DNA of 64,000 nt from Aliidiomarina sanyensis (GCF_003987175.1 NZ_PIPM01000008.1:44378-108377); one strand, 5' to 3'. Numbered from the stretch's first letter, positions 1 to 8,443 are shown. Translations and numbers: made by a program. The notes: a model not told the origin generated them from the letters alone.

Positions 1-266
1 TTCTGTTTCTAGATGAGATCAACGATCTCGAACGAAGCCTGAATTTAGAGGTTATTCATGTGCTTGAGAATCCACCTACAGGCTGGGATGGTGAGACCGG
101 TCGGATCGACGAAGAATTTATGAATCGCCATTTTGACACATGGCCGAAAGGGAGTGACTACTACATTTGTGGTCCAACACCTCTGATGGACGTTGTAGAA
201 AAAGCGCTACGGAGCCGAGGCATCCCAATCAAAAATATTCATTCCGAGCGATTCGAGTTCGTTTGA
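1..266 (+). CDS. FAD/NAD(P)-binding oxidoreductase, C-terminal end (partial)
   Basis: The reading frame is open from the left edge to a TGA at 264-266, so only about the last 87 residues are present. The fragment carries the YYICGPTPLMD segment typical of the NAD(P)-binding lobe of ferredoxin-NADP reductase-like enzymes. It ends IHSERFEFV, an ending seen in ferric-reductase-like transmembrane oxidoreductases. It is not NqrF-like at its end. The reaction is probably electron transfer from NAD(P)H through FAD, but the membrane or iron-sulfur domains that would define it lie outside the window. A small membrane ORF follows 40 bp downstream. Confidence 0.75.
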   Translation, partial: LFLDEINDLERSLNLEVIHVLENPPTGWDGETGRIDEEFMNRHFDTWPKGSDYYICGPTPLMDVVEKALRSRGIPIKNIHSERFEFV

Positions 267-306
267 TTTATTAATGGATAACCACATTCGCAAAACGGAG
301 CTAGTT

Positions 307-402
307 ATGATTCATATCGTCGCACGTAGGGTTGCTTATGGCATCGCACTTATTTTGCTGCTTTTAGCTATCGGCTTGACGTGGTGGGTTTTGCGGTGGT
401 GA
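307..402 (+). CDS. Small single-pass membrane protein, 31 aa
   Basis: ATG at 307 and TGA at 400-402 give a 31-residue product: a short basic N-terminus, one hydrophobic stretch (about residues 10-25), and a tryptophan-rich end (WWVLRW). A GGAG Shine-Dalgarno sequence at 297-300 sits 6 bases before the start. It lies 40 bp after the partial oxidoreductase on the same strand and could be co-transcribed with it. I do not recognise a family. A role as a small partner or assembly subunit of the upstream membrane redox enzyme is inference. Confidence 0.5.
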   Translation: MIHIVARRVAYGIALILLLLAIGLTWWVLRW

Positions 403-409
403 ATATCCG

Positions 410-886
410 TTAAACAAAGGCAATCCAGCGCCCTGCAACGATGGTGGCGAGCCAAATCATAATGGATGTAAACGCCGTCACTCTGAGAACAGGCGAGATG
501 GCACCAGTTTCCAATAAAGTGCTCCATTGAGGAAGTCGATGCACGATGGCGACATTCATTAATCCAATGCCGATTAGCGCGATCTTCAGCAGAAATGCAC
601 TGTTATTGAGATAGGTCGTAGGCTGCACACTGAAGAGCATCACGCCACTGACGAAAGCAAGGCACAGCCCAATGGCGGCGAAGCGACTGCATAACCGCGC
701 TAGATCAACTATGTGAGCCCGCTGCACCATGCCGAGGATTCGAAGATCGAGGAGTGCTATCGCGCCAATAAGAAAGCCCAGCCCAATAATATGGGCTGAG
801 CTAACAATAGGATAAGCGATTGCCGACTGACGCATAAAGCTCGCCAGCGCGGTATCGCCGACACTGAGTAACAGTGCCGACAGCAT
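410..886 (-). CDS. DUF6644-type integral membrane protein
   Basis: 158 residues with four predicted hydrophobic helices (near residues 20-45, 65-85, 95-115 and 135-155). The N-terminal half has a pattern of the type YPIVSSAHIIGLGFLIG followed by LLDLRILG, which matches DUF6644 membrane proteins. The His in the first helix is in a position that could bind heme or metal, but this is not shown. It begins 5 bp after the end of the DUF6152-type gene, so the two are surely co-transcribed. Function unknown. The neighbouring exported His-rich protein suggests a paired periplasmic/membrane role. Confidence 0.7.
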   Translation of the reverse strand: MLSALLLSVGDTALASFMRQSAIAYPIVSSAHIIGLGFLIGAIALLDLRILGMVQRAHIVDLARLCSRFAAIGLCLAFVSGVMLFSVQPTTYLNNSAFLLKIALIGIGLMNVAIVHRLPQWSTLLETGAISPVLRVTAFTSIMIWLATIVAGRWIAFV

Positions 887-891
887 TCCGA

Positions 892-1278
892 TTAATCTTC
901 CTGCAGAAGATGAGGATAGAAGGTGTAATCCGTCCCGTTAATTGTTGCGCGAACGGCTTTGATCAACTTTTCGTCTTCGTCAAGATGGCGATGGCCACGA
1001 ATAAGAACTTCATCACCCACCTCAGCAACACCGTCCACGAATCCTGCATCTCGCGTTTGACGCGGGTTACCAAGATCCACCTGCCATGGTCCATCGGGGG
1101 TGTCGATCATCAACCGAGGATGTGGAGGGCCGATATAGATCTCGGTAATCGTCCCAGTCATTTCCGTTTGCTCTTCTTCAGCCCAGTTCCAGCCATGATG
1201 GGCTGCCGCAGTCGCAGCCCAGAACACTAAAGTGGCTACCACACCAACCACCATGGTCTTGATATGATTATTTAGCAT
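892..1278 (-). CDS. Exported DUF6152-type protein with N-terminal HHGW motif
   Basis: 128 residues. A signal peptide (about residues 1-26, ending ATAAA) is followed directly by HHGW. The rest is a small beta-rich domain with GTITEIYIGPPHPRL and a second half reading like an OB-like fold (GDEVLIRGHRH). DUF6152 proteins share the HH-W start and the PH motif. Signal peptidase cleavage after AAA would place histidines at the mature N-terminus, an arrangement used for copper by CopC-type proteins. Metal binding here is inference. It is the first gene of a two-gene operon with the DUF6644-type membrane gene. Function otherwise unknown. Confidence 0.7.
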   Translation of the reverse strand: MLNNHIKTMVVGVVATLVFWAATAAAHHGWNWAEEEQTEMTGTITEIYIGPPHPRLMIDTPDGPWQVDLGNPRQTRDAGFVDGVAEVGDEVLIRGHRHLDEDEKLIKAVRATINGTDYTFYPHLLQED

Positions 1279-1668
1279 CTATCTGTCCTTCCTTAATAAA
1301 GATTCCACACGAAAGTATGTCTTTATACGTGTCGTAAACGCCGACTCGATCGCTTTGAAGTATAAGAAACCCTGCTCGTCTCGCCAGTTCCGCTTGTGTG
1401 AAACACGGAGAATCACCTAAATTTTGCGGTAAAATTACACAACCTCCTCAAAAAGCAGCTTGTATAAACGCATGGACGCCCTACCTTAGCGGGTATGCTC
1501 AGCCCGTTGTTTAACCCAGCGTACGAGGAAGGAGAACCCGAGTAAAACAGGCGATGAAGGCTTGTTTCGTGTAGATGATGGTGATATTATGCGCCGCCCC
1601 TGAAAACAGGGTTTAGCGCCGCTTCTTGGTCGCGGGAAACGGTCCATTAATCTTCGGAGATTTAAGTA
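1279..1668. other. Intergenic region between divergent DUF6152 gene and rplY
   Basis: 390 bases without a convincing gene. It separates the divergent DUF6152-type gene and rplY. The right part holds the rplY promoter (1562-1590), a small CCCTG-AAAA-CAGGG hairpin at 1597-1610 near the expected transcription start, and the GGAGA ribosome site at 1656-1660. The left 200 bases show no RNA gene or repeat that I can recognise. The usual gammaproteobacterial rplY partners prs and ispE are absent from this side. Confidence 0.6.
1562..1590 (+). promoter_or_regulatory. Sigma-70-type promoter of rplY-pth-ychF
   Basis: A -35 box TTGTTT (1562-1567), a 17-base spacer and a -10 box TATTAT (1585-1590) are followed by a GC-rich discriminator (GCGCCGCCCC). 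GC-rich discriminators are known in stringently controlled ribosomal promoters. That fits the ribosomal protein gene rplY downstream. Confidence 0.55.
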
Positions 1669-2319
1669 ATGAGTCAACCTAATTACGAATTCAAAGCTGA
1701 AATCCGGACTGACTTAGGTAAAGGTGCGAGCCGCCGCCTGCGTCACGAAGGAAAAATTCCTGCCATTTTATACGGTGGAAAGGAAGATGCACTGTCATTG
1801 ACACTGGATCATGACAAAATCATCAACGCTGCAGATCATGAAGGCTTCTTCAGCCACATTCTGACCCTGCACATTGGTGGCAAGAAGCAACAAGCTATCT
1901 TGAAAGACGTTCAGCGCCACCCATACAAGCCAAAAATCACCCACTTAGACTTCCAGCGCGTCAGCGCGAAAGAAGAGCTGCACACGAATGTTCCTGTGCA
2001 CTTCCTTGGTGAAGAAGCGGTTAAGAAAGCCGGTGGTGTTGTTGTTCACCAGTTGAACGATATCGAAATCACCTGTTTGCCGAAAGACCTGCCTGAGTTC
2101 ATCGAAGTTGACGTGTCAGGTTTAGAGATTGGTGACAACATTCACTTGAGCCAGATCGAAGCGCCGAAAGGTGTAACTTTTGTCGAGCTGACGCGTGGTG
2201 CAGACCACGATCCAGTCCTCGTGACCGTGAGCAAGCCAAAAGCAGAGAAAGTTGAAGACGAAGCGCCAGAAGCTCCTGAAGCTCCTGAAGCTGCGAATGA
2301 AAAGAAAGACGAAGAGTAA
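1669..2319 (+). CDS. rplY: 50S ribosomal protein L25/general stress protein Ctc
   Basis: 216 residues, the long two-domain TL5/CTC form of L25 that binds 5S rRNA. The N-terminal 5S-binding domain (about 1-95) has the typical DLGKGASRRLRHEGKIPAILYGG segment. A beta-barrel domain (about 100-190) follows, with an acidic Ala-Pro-Glu tail (EAPEAPEAPEA). The tail is encoded by a short imperfect 9-base repeat. The start is the ATG at 1669 with GGAGA 8-9 bases upstream. pth follows 17 bp downstream, as in many gammaproteobacteria, so a common transcript is likely. Confidence 0.96.
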   Translation: MSQPNYEFKAEIRTDLGKGASRRLRHEGKIPAILYGGKEDALSLTLDHDKIINAADHEGFFSHILTLHIGGKKQQAILKDVQRHPYKPKITHLDFQRVSAKEELHTNVPVHFLGEEAVKKAGGVVVHQLNDIEITCLPKDLPEFIEVDVSGLEIGDNIHLSQIEAPKGVTFVELTRGADHDPVLVTVSKPKAEKVEDEAPEAPEAPEAANEKKDEE

Positions 2320-2336
2320 TCATTTAGGTTTCTCTG

Positions 2337-2930
2337 ATGTCAGCAGACATTCGCCTTATCGTGGGCCTGGGAAATCCGGGCCCCGAATATTCCGCAACCC
2401 GGCACAATGCCGGGTTCTGGTTTATTGAAGCGCTCGCAGCGCAATTTAAAGCGACTTTGAGTCCTGACGCAAAATATTTTGGGACCACAACCCGCCTTCC
2501 CCCTCCCTACGCCGAAACACGCCTACTCATGCCGATGACATTTATGAATCGGAGTGGTCAGTCCGTGGGTGCTATGGCGAGCTTTTTCAAAATCACGCCG
2601 GAGCAAATCCTCGTTGTGCATGATGAGCTTGACCTCCCACCCGGTGTCGCAAAGTTCAAACAAGGGGGAGGACACGGTGGACACAACGGCCTGAAAGATA
2701 TTGCGCGAGCACTCGGAAACAATGTGAATTTTCATCGACTACGGATCGGTATTGGCCATCCAGGCCATAGCTCGCAAGTGACGGGTTATGTGCTGGGTAA
2801 AGCACCAAGCGATCAGCAACGCCTGATTGAGGATGCGGTGCATGAGGCGCTTCGAGCGGTCGAAATTGCAATGCAACAAGGCTGGGTACCTGCGAAGCAG
2901 TACCTTCACTCGTTCAAAGCAGGTCAATAA
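2337..2930 (+). CDS. pth: Peptidyl-tRNA hydrolase
   Basis: 197 residues, the normal family length. It recycles peptidyl-tRNAs released from stalled ribosomes by cleaving the ester bond. The signature [10 protein letters not shown] at residues 9-18 is followed by the RHNAGF motif, which contains the catalytic His23. The second motif [11 protein letters not shown] and the conserved HDELDLPPG with its Asp are present, and [10 protein letters not shown] is intact. It lies between rplY and ychF, the conserved order, and is probably co-transcribed with them. Confidence 0.97.
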   Translation: MSADIRLIVGLGNPGPEYSATRHNAGFWFIEALAAQFKATLSPDAKYFGTTTRLPPPYAETRLLMPMTFMNRSGQSVGAMASFFKITPEQILVVHDELDLPPGVAKFKQGGGHGGHNGLKDIARALGNNVNFHRLRIGIGHPGHSSQVTGYVLGKAPSDQQRLIEDAVHEALRAVEIAMQQGWVPAKQYLHSFKAGQ

Positions 2931-2967
2931 GCGACCTTTTTAAACACAGATTAAGTGGACAGCAATC

Positions 2968-4059
2968 ATGGGATTTAAATGCGGAATTGTTGGCTTGCCC
3001 AACGTTGGTAAATCAACCTTGTTTAATGCATTAACCAAAGCAGGTATTGATGCAGCAAACTTTCCTTTTTGCACAATTGAACCAAATACAGGTGTGGTTG
3101 CCGTACCGGATACGCGTCTCGATGTACTTTCAGCGATCGTAAATCCGCAAAAAGTCATTCCCACCACAATGGAATTTGTGGATATCGCAGGATTGGTGAA
3201 AGGCGCATCCAAAGGTGAAGGCCTTGGAAACCAGTTCTTAGCCAATATCCGCGAAACCGATGCCATTGGCCATGTGGTTCGTTGCTTTGAAGATGAGAAC
3301 ATCGTTCACGTCGCAGGTCGCGTGAATCCCCTCGAAGACATCGATACCATTAACACCGAATTAGCACTCGCAGATCTCGATTCCGTCGAGAAAGCGATTC
3401 ATCGCCTCGGTAAAAAAGCCAAAGGGGGCGAGAAGCAGGCCAAAGAAGAGATGATTGTCCTCGAAAAATTACTCCCTGCATTGTCTGAAGGCCACATGGC
3501 GCGAAGTGTCGAGCTGTCAGATGACGAGCGTAAAACCATTCGTTCGTTCAATCTTCTGACGCTTAAGCCCACGATGTACATCTGCAATGTGAGCGAAGAT
3601 GGATTTGACAACAATCCGCATTTGCAAGCGGTGATCGACTTAGCGGCGACCGAAAACGCGATTGTCGTTCCTGTGTGTGCAGCAATCGAGTCGGAAATTG
3701 CCGAGCTTGAAGATGAAGATAAAGCTGAGTTTCTTGATACGATGGGCCTTGAAGAGCCGGGACTCAACCGTGTAATTCGTGCCGGGTATGAACTTCTTAA
3801 TTTACATACCTACTTCACGGCTGGCGTCAAAGAAGTGCGCGCATGGACTATCAAGAAGAAATCAACCGCACCGCAAGCTGCTGGCCGAATCCATACGGAT
3901 TTTGAAAAAGGCTTTATTCGTGCTGAAGTCATCGGATACGAAGATTATGTCACCTGCAAGGGTGAACAAGGCGCCAAAGATGCGGGCAAATGGCGCCTTG
4001 AAGGAAAAGAGTACATCGTAAAAGATGGCGATGTTATTCACTTCCGCTTTAACGTTTAA
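2968..4059 (+). CDS. ychF: Redox-regulated ATPase YchF (Obg-family)
   Basis: 363 residues, the same length as E. coli YchF. G1 motif GLPNVGKS is near residue 9. The hydrophobic-substituted switch region and DIAGLVKGA (G3) are present, as is a C-terminal TGS domain (about 280-363). YchF hydrolyses ATP rather than GTP because its G4 motif is altered, and it associates with ribosomes and stress responses. It follows pth by 37 bp and ends just before a strong terminator, closing the rplY-pth-ychF unit. Confidence 0.96.
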   Translation: MGFKCGIVGLPNVGKSTLFNALTKAGIDAANFPFCTIEPNTGVVAVPDTRLDVLSAIVNPQKVIPTTMEFVDIAGLVKGASKGEGLGNQFLANIRETDAIGHVVRCFEDENIVHVAGRVNPLEDIDTINTELALADLDSVEKAIHRLGKKAKGGEKQAKEEMIVLEKLLPALSEGHMARSVELSDDERKTIRSFNLLTLKPTMYICNVSEDGFDNNPHLQAVIDLAATENAIVVPVCAAIESEIAELEDEDKAEFLDTMGLEEPGLNRVIRAGYELLNLHTYFTAGVKEVRAWTIKKKSTAPQAAGRIHTDFEKGFIRAEVIGYEDYVTCKGEQGAKDAGKWRLEGKEYIVKDGDVIHFRFNV

Positions 4060-4080
4060 TTAACGGTTGGAACATACACA

Positions 4081-4110
4081 AAAGCTCGCTGGCAATCCGC
4101 GAGCTTTTTT
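4081..4110 (+). terminator. Rho-independent terminator after ychF
   Basis: The inverted repeat AAAGCTCGC / GCGAGCTTT is followed by a T run (4105-4110) 20 bases after the ychF stop. The reverse strand also carries a short T run, so it may act on the convergent globin operon as well. Confidence 0.85.
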
Positions 4111-4137
4111 ATTTGCTTGCGTCCGATTCGATCACGC

Positions 4138-4557
4138 TTAGTGCCCGACTACCTCACCGTGCATTGCCGCGAGTAACGAGAGTAAGCGGTTCTGCGCACG
4201 AACGGATACATTCGAATCATCCATAGCGCGCTGCAATGCCTCGACTAGGGCGTTAAAGTCTGTGTTGGTGAGATTCATGCCCGTATGGGATGTCACCATA
4301 TCATCTCCGCTATAGACACAATCACCGCCTGAAATTTCACAGATTTGCTCCACGAGTTTCTCGTGCAAACGAATCATATCGACATTTTCAAAGTGATGTC
4401 GAATCCGCGGATCCTCAAGGGAGTAAATCAGCATATCTTCCATTAATTGCTCAATACCCGCAGTTTCTCCGAGATCATGATAAAGAGAACGCTCCTGAGC
4501 ATTGACCGTAGAGAATGCGAATAGCAACGCCAGCAATCCGAGTTTAAAACAATTCAT
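4138..4557 (-). CDS. Exported group 1 truncated hemoglobin-like protein
   Basis: 139 residues. An N-terminal signal peptide (about 1-20, ending VNAQ) precedes a truncated-globin domain. The sequence starts SLYHDLGE, has DPRIRHHF in the B/C region and the LVEQICEISGG stretch. The proximal heme His lies in the SHTGM segment, and the family ending RAQNRLLSLLAAM is present. Truncated globins bind O2, NO or related ligands. Periplasmic targeting is unusual and seen directly in the signal peptide. It is the last gene of a four-gene operon, 13 bp after the DUF3034 gene. A role in gas or redox sensing with the upstream c-di-GMP protein is inference. Confidence 0.85.
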   Translation of the reverse strand: MNCFKLGLLALLFAFSTVNAQERSLYHDLGETAGIEQLMEDMLIYSLEDPRIRHHFENVDMIRLHEKLVEQICEISGGDCVYSGDDMVTSHTGMNLTNTDFNALVEALQRAMDDSNVSVRAQNRLLSLLAAMHGEVVGH

Positions 4558-4570
4558 ATAGAACTCCTCG

Positions 4571-5422
4571 TCAAAATGACGCTTGGATACTCAGGTAATA
4601 GCCGCGCTGGCCTGATTCTCCAGCAATACTGCCCAAATCAACATAGGCCCCAACGAGCGCGACTTGTTTCGATGGAAACCAAGCAACCCATGCCGAGGTC
4701 CAATCATCTTCGTGAGCAAAACTTAAGTTATCGGGCTTTTGACGATACTCCACCCCGACTGCCAATGCTCGGTTTACAAACATTCCCAATGCTAGTTCAG
4801 CCTGAAGTTCATGCTGGTCACGGGTATCACCACCAAACCCAAGCAATCCCCCTTGATTGGCGCGTGTGGCACGGACCGTACCATTCGCTAGCCAGGTCCG
4901 ATCAAACGGACCGGCAAGCCACACACGACTCACTGCAAGGTATACATCCCAATCAGCGTCTCGAGCAGAGCCTACCGCTTCAGGGATTGCATACTGGGTG
5001 TTCCGTTTGTATTGGGTTCCCACGCTGATCTGTGGCATCGCGCCATAAATTAAATCGCCGGTGAGACGATACTTTGCGCCAAGAATATCTTGCCTCAGTT
5101 CAGCCCCAAGATTCTCAAGATTAAACATTTGACGCGCAAACGACACCTCAAAGCGATTTCCGTAGCTCACCGAAACACCTGTAACATCCAAGCGATAATC
5201 ATCGACCTGCGCCCGGCTCAGCGTTGCTGTCCCGCCCCATTGCTCGTCCTCGGTGTAACCGGAAATGACCGCCCAGGGGACCAGCCCGCCGCCAGCACTA
5301 CCCTCTATTGTGGTCACACCACCAGTCGCCAAAAGTCTGCCACCACTTGCTTGGGCTGGAAACGCAAAAATCGATGCAACACAAGCAATTGCTCCAACCA
5401 TCACGACCCATCGTGTCTTCAT
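4571..5422 (-). CDS. DUF3034 family outer-membrane-like protein
   Basis: 283 residues. A signal peptide (about 1-25, ending AQAS) is followed by GGRLLATGGVTTIEG and GGGLVPWAVI, the hallmark start of DUF3034 proteins. The remainder is alternating, aromatic-rich beta strands ending in a terminal Phe (SIQASF), as expected for a beta-barrel protein. Its start overlaps the end of the GGDEF-EAL gene by 4 bases (ATGA type), so translation is coupled. No biochemical role is known for the family. In this operon it lies between the c-di-GMP regulator and the truncated globin. Confidence 0.82.
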   Translation of the reverse strand: MKTRWVVMVGAIACVASIFAFPAQASGGRLLATGGVTTIEGSAGGGLVPWAVISGYTEDEQWGGTATLSRAQVDDYRLDVTGVSVSYGNRFEVSFARQMFNLENLGAELRQDILGAKYRLTGDLIYGAMPQISVGTQYKRNTQYAIPEAVGSARDADWDVYLAVSRVWLAGPFDRTWLANGTVRATRANQGGLLGFGGDTRDQHELQAELALGMFVNRALAVGVEYRQKPDNLSFAHEDDWTSAWVAWFPSKQVALVGAYVDLGSIAGESGQRGYYLSIQASF

Positions 5423-7743
5423 AGATTGCTATCCTTATGTCGTTCTTCGTGCGCCTGATACCATGTTAAAAACTCATCCGCTCCACGCGGCTTGCTAAAG
5501 AAGTAACCCTGTAAGGTGTCACATCCCCAATCACTTAATAGCCGCGCAGCCGCCTCACTCTCCACGCCTTCAGCCACGACAGAAAGACCCAAGCGATGCG
5601 CCATTTCAATGGTTGAGTGAACGATCGTTTGATCGGCAGGGTTGTGTTCTAAATTCATCACAAAGCTTCGATCGACCTTCAATTCAGTGGCATGCAAGCT
5701 TCGCAACTGCAGCAAAGAACTGAATCCCGTTCCATAATCGTCAATTGAGATTCCAAAGCCAAGAGCCCGCAGTTCGGTTAATACGTCGCTTACCCGCTCC
5801 GATTGCTCAATCATTGCGTTCTCGGTCACTTCGATCACAAAGGCATCTGACGGAACGCCAAGGCGCGTGATCACATCGTGCAGCGCAACAATGACCTCAC
5901 TTTCTAACAGGTCGCTGGCTGAAAAATTGACGGAAAGTGATGTTTGCACCCCCTGAGAACGCCAAACGGCAATCGTTTCCAAGGCTGTGCGACAAACCCA
6001 TTGGGTCAACTCGTGGATGAGGTCGGATTGTTCTGCAATCGGAATAAATTCATCCGGTCCCACCCACCCCAAATCCTCACTTTGCCAACGTAACAGCGCC
6101 TCAACCCCCAGACAATGACGGGTTTTTGCATCGACTTTAGGTTGGAAAACAAGACTCAGCTCATTGTTCGAAATAGCAGTTGGCAATGCATTGGATATTG
6201 CCAGTGCACGCATCGCGCGGAGTTCCATCCCCTCACGGTAGTCACCGTAAGCTTGTTTGGCGCGATGTGCAGAGGCCCGTGCGAACTGAGCGTTGCGGAT
6301 CAATCCATCAAAATCTTTAGCGTCCCCTGGCGCATGCGTTCGGCCTGCGTTAAAGCGGAGTGCATAATGCACGGTACCGAGTCGTACTCCACGATTGAAG
6401 GCTTCGAGTACCCGAACAAAACACGCGTCGCGCGAAGACTCGCCATCCTCGATTAGGAGAACAAATTCATCGCCTTGCAAACGGTACAAGGATTCCTGAG
6501 AGGACATCTCCTTGGCAACCCGTTCACTCAAAGCGACTAACATGCGATCGCAAATCGATGGGCCATACATACTGTTTAGTTGACGAAAATTCTGACAGTT
6601 CACCAGCACCAATGTGAATGATTTCTTCTCAGAGCACCATGCGTCGACTGCTTGTTTCAAACTTAAAGCATTCGGAAGCCTTGTGAGTTCATCGTGGGTG
6701 AGCTGGTGGGATATTTTCGCTTCACGCTCAGCAATTGCGGACTGCATTTTGTTGAAGCCCTGTGCAAGTTCACCAAGCTCATCCGTTCGCTTTATTGCAA
6801 TGGGCTCCGCATAGTGTCCAGAGCGGATCCGCGCCGCGATCCGTGTGAGCTCACGAAGTGGCTGCGTCACCTGCCGACCTAAAAGAATCGCAATGGAAAT
6901 GGCGGCAATCAGCGTAACGCCAGCAATCAGCCAGAGCGAGCGTTTTAAAAGTGTAAACGGTGCCTGAGCATCTTCCAGCGAAGACGCCAACAAGACGTAA
7001 AGTGCTGAGTCGGCCTCGTTCGACTGACCAAACTGGGTCATGGGAAGCCAACGAGTATTGAGCTGGAATTGATCTTGCCAATCGGAGAGTTGAGTCGACT
7101 GATGTGTCAAAAATTGTGTTAAATCACGCTCCATCATCTCGTTTTTTGACGTAATCACAATCTGTTCTGAATTCCCTGGGGCGTAAACAAAACTGACATG
7201 ACTCATGGTAAGGCTCTCGAGTTCGCGCGCCAGCTCCGAATCAACTGCGAACCCAAAAAGCACATAAGCAATCACATTCGGCGCCCGAACCGGAACCACC
7301 ACAGCCTGAAATAACTCGCCCTCGGCGCGGAGAATTCCGGATGCACGTTCCGACCACCGACCAACCATCTGTTCCGCGGTAAAATCCACATCATGAGATG
7401 ACACGAGGATATCGCCTTCGGGGCTCAACACTGTCATCAGTTCGGCCTCGATGCGTTGACCGTGATTTACCAATGCAGAAATAATTGTGTCATCGTCGGC
7501 ACTGGCTATTGCTTGGCGAAAGCCAAAGTCGTCTGCAAGAATCCCGGCTCCCTGTCGAAGCTGCTGCTCACGAAGCTCAAGAAGCTGCGAGAATACCCGT
7601 TCACTGACTTCAAGCTCTCGATCGGAATTTCGTAGCACACTCACTTCGGTTGACCAAAGGGTTGCGGAGATGACAGTAACCAGCGTCACGGCGACTAAGC
7701 CCGCCAATAAAATGACCAAGCGCTGTTGATAGCTAATGGTCAT
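5419..7743 (-). CDS. Membrane sensor with HAMP, GGDEF and EAL domains
   Basis: 774 residues from the ATG at 7743, chosen over a longer start at 7773 because GGAGG (7751-7755) lies 7 bases before it. The N-terminal helix (about 7-29), periplasmic sensor region (30-275), second helix (about 278-298) and HAMP (to about 350) precede GGDEF (about 355-510) and EAL (about 525-765). The GGDEF signature is QGDEF, so cyclase activity is uncertain. The EAL domain keeps the EALLRW glutamate, the VNFSASDL Asn, IEVTEN, DDYGTG, the ELKVDRSFV Lys and AEGVE, so phosphodiesterase activity is likely. It overlaps the upstream cupredoxin-like gene by 11 bases and the downstream DUF3034 gene by 4. Confidence 0.9.
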   Translation of the reverse strand: MTISYQQRLVILLAGLVAVTLVTVISATLWSTEVSVLRNSDRELEVSERVFSQLLELREQQLRQGAGILADDFGFRQAIASADDDTIISALVNHGQRIEAELMTVLSPEGDILVSSHDVDFTAEQMVGRWSERASGILRAEGELFQAVVVPVRAPNVIAYVLFGFAVDSELARELESLTMSHVSFVYAPGNSEQIVITSKNEMMERDLTQFLTHQSTQLSDWQDQFQLNTRWLPMTQFGQSNEADSALYVLLASSLEDAQAPFTLLKRSLWLIAGVTLIAAISIAILLGRQVTQPLRELTRIAARIRSGHYAEPIAIKRTDELGELAQGFNKMQSAIAEREAKISHQLTHDELTRLPNALSLKQAVDAWCSEKKSFTLVLVNCQNFRQLNSMYGPSICDRMLVALSERVAKEMSSQESLYRLQGDEFVLLIEDGESSRDACFVRVLEAFNRGVRLGTVHYALRFNAGRTHAPGDAKDFDGLIRNAQFARASAHRAKQAYGDYREGMELRAMRALAISNALPTAISNNELSLVFQPKVDAKTRHCLGVEALLRWQSEDLGWVGPDEFIPIAEQSDLIHELTQWVCRTALETIAVWRSQGVQTSLSVNFSASDLLESEVIVALHDVITRLGVPSDAFVIEVTENAMIEQSERVSDVLTELRALGFGISIDDYGTGFSSLLQLRSLHATELKVDRSFVMNLEHNPADQTIVHSTIEMAHRLGLSVVAEGVESEAAARLLSDWGCDTLQGYFFSKPRGADEFLTWYQAHEERHKDSNL

Positions 7744-8443
7744 GTTGCAACCTCCGCCGGAAGCGTTGCTCAAGCCGAGACGCCTCCCGTTCCGGGGGGC
7801 GTGTCACCGGCACAGTCAAAACATCGTCCTCGAGGTGCTCTGCAACAAGGAGCGGGCCATACCCCGCAGCACTCATCCACGGATGCCAAAAGTACCATGC
7901 AAGCTGAGGTTGCAAAGTGATCCCTTCAACCCGCCCGTTCTCTATCGAACGGTACGTTTGGCCCACATCACTCACAATAATATGGCCAATCATGTCATCA
8001 TGAATGTTGCATCCCACGGTAACAAAACCAACCTCAGGAAAGTCTATTTTCGGCGCTTCACCGCGAGCAAAAAGTTGAAACTCAAAAGGACGAACTTCCG
8101 AAAAGGAATACACATGATGGCGAATACTATCGCTGTTGGGAAAGGTTACCGAATCCCCCGGGCGAATCACGAGCAACTGAGGTGAAAACTGCCGTTCAAT
8201 TTGGTCCATAATATGGATTTGCGACGCCTCACCCGTATCCGCAGATACATCGGCTTGCTCTGAGATACCAAAAATAACCACATCCGGCAGCGCGTCCCCG
8301 TTTCCATCGGTAACACGCATTGAACTTGCGAGTGCGCTCAGGGAGCTCGCAAGACATAATCCTAGCATTAAGCAACACCACAAAAGAATCGTAAGACCCT
8401 GGTGACGAGCTCGCAATGGAGTCCGTGAGTGACTCAGGTGCAT
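7733..8443 (-). CDS. Exported cupredoxin-fold protein (methylamine utilization-like)
   Basis: 236 residues from the ATG at 8443. An upstream in-frame start at 8512 exists, but the signal peptide begins at MHLSHSR and an AGGA lies 9 bases before this ATG. After the signal peptide (ending SALASS) comes a carboxypeptidase-like strand region, then a cupredoxin domain. That domain has HHVYS and GCNIHDDM, which together provide the His, Cys, His and Met set of a type 1 copper site. The C-terminal tail is rich in Arg. It heads a four-gene operon. A role as a redox partner or copper sensor for the following GGDEF-EAL protein is inference. Confidence 0.8.
   Translation of the reverse strand: MHLSHSRTPLRARHQGLTILLWCCLMLGLCLASSLSALASSMRVTDGNGDALPDVVIFGISEQADVSADTGEASQIHIMDQIERQFSPQLLVIRPGDSVTFPNSDSIRHHVYSFSEVRPFEFQLFARGEAPKIDFPEVGFVTVGCNIHDDMIGHIIVSDVGQTYRSIENGRVEGITLQPQLAWYFWHPWMSAAGYGPLLVAEHLEDDVLTVPVTRPPEREASRLEQRFRRRLQHDH

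Noticed and set aside
1..266. NqrF assignment for the partial gene at the left edge
   Set aside because: The NAD-binding motif fits, but the terminal sequence IHSERFEFV differs from the NqrF ending, and no nqr genes follow.
1486..1677. Minus-strand ORF of 63 codons upstream of rplY
   Set aside because: It overlaps the rplY promoter and start, is rich in Arg/Pro without a recognisable pattern, and shows no ribosome site.
2262..2300. Short tandem repeat at the end of rplY as a possible regulatory repeat
   Set aside because: It is a 9-base in-frame repeat encoding the acidic Ala-Pro-Glu tail common in L25 proteins, not an independent element.
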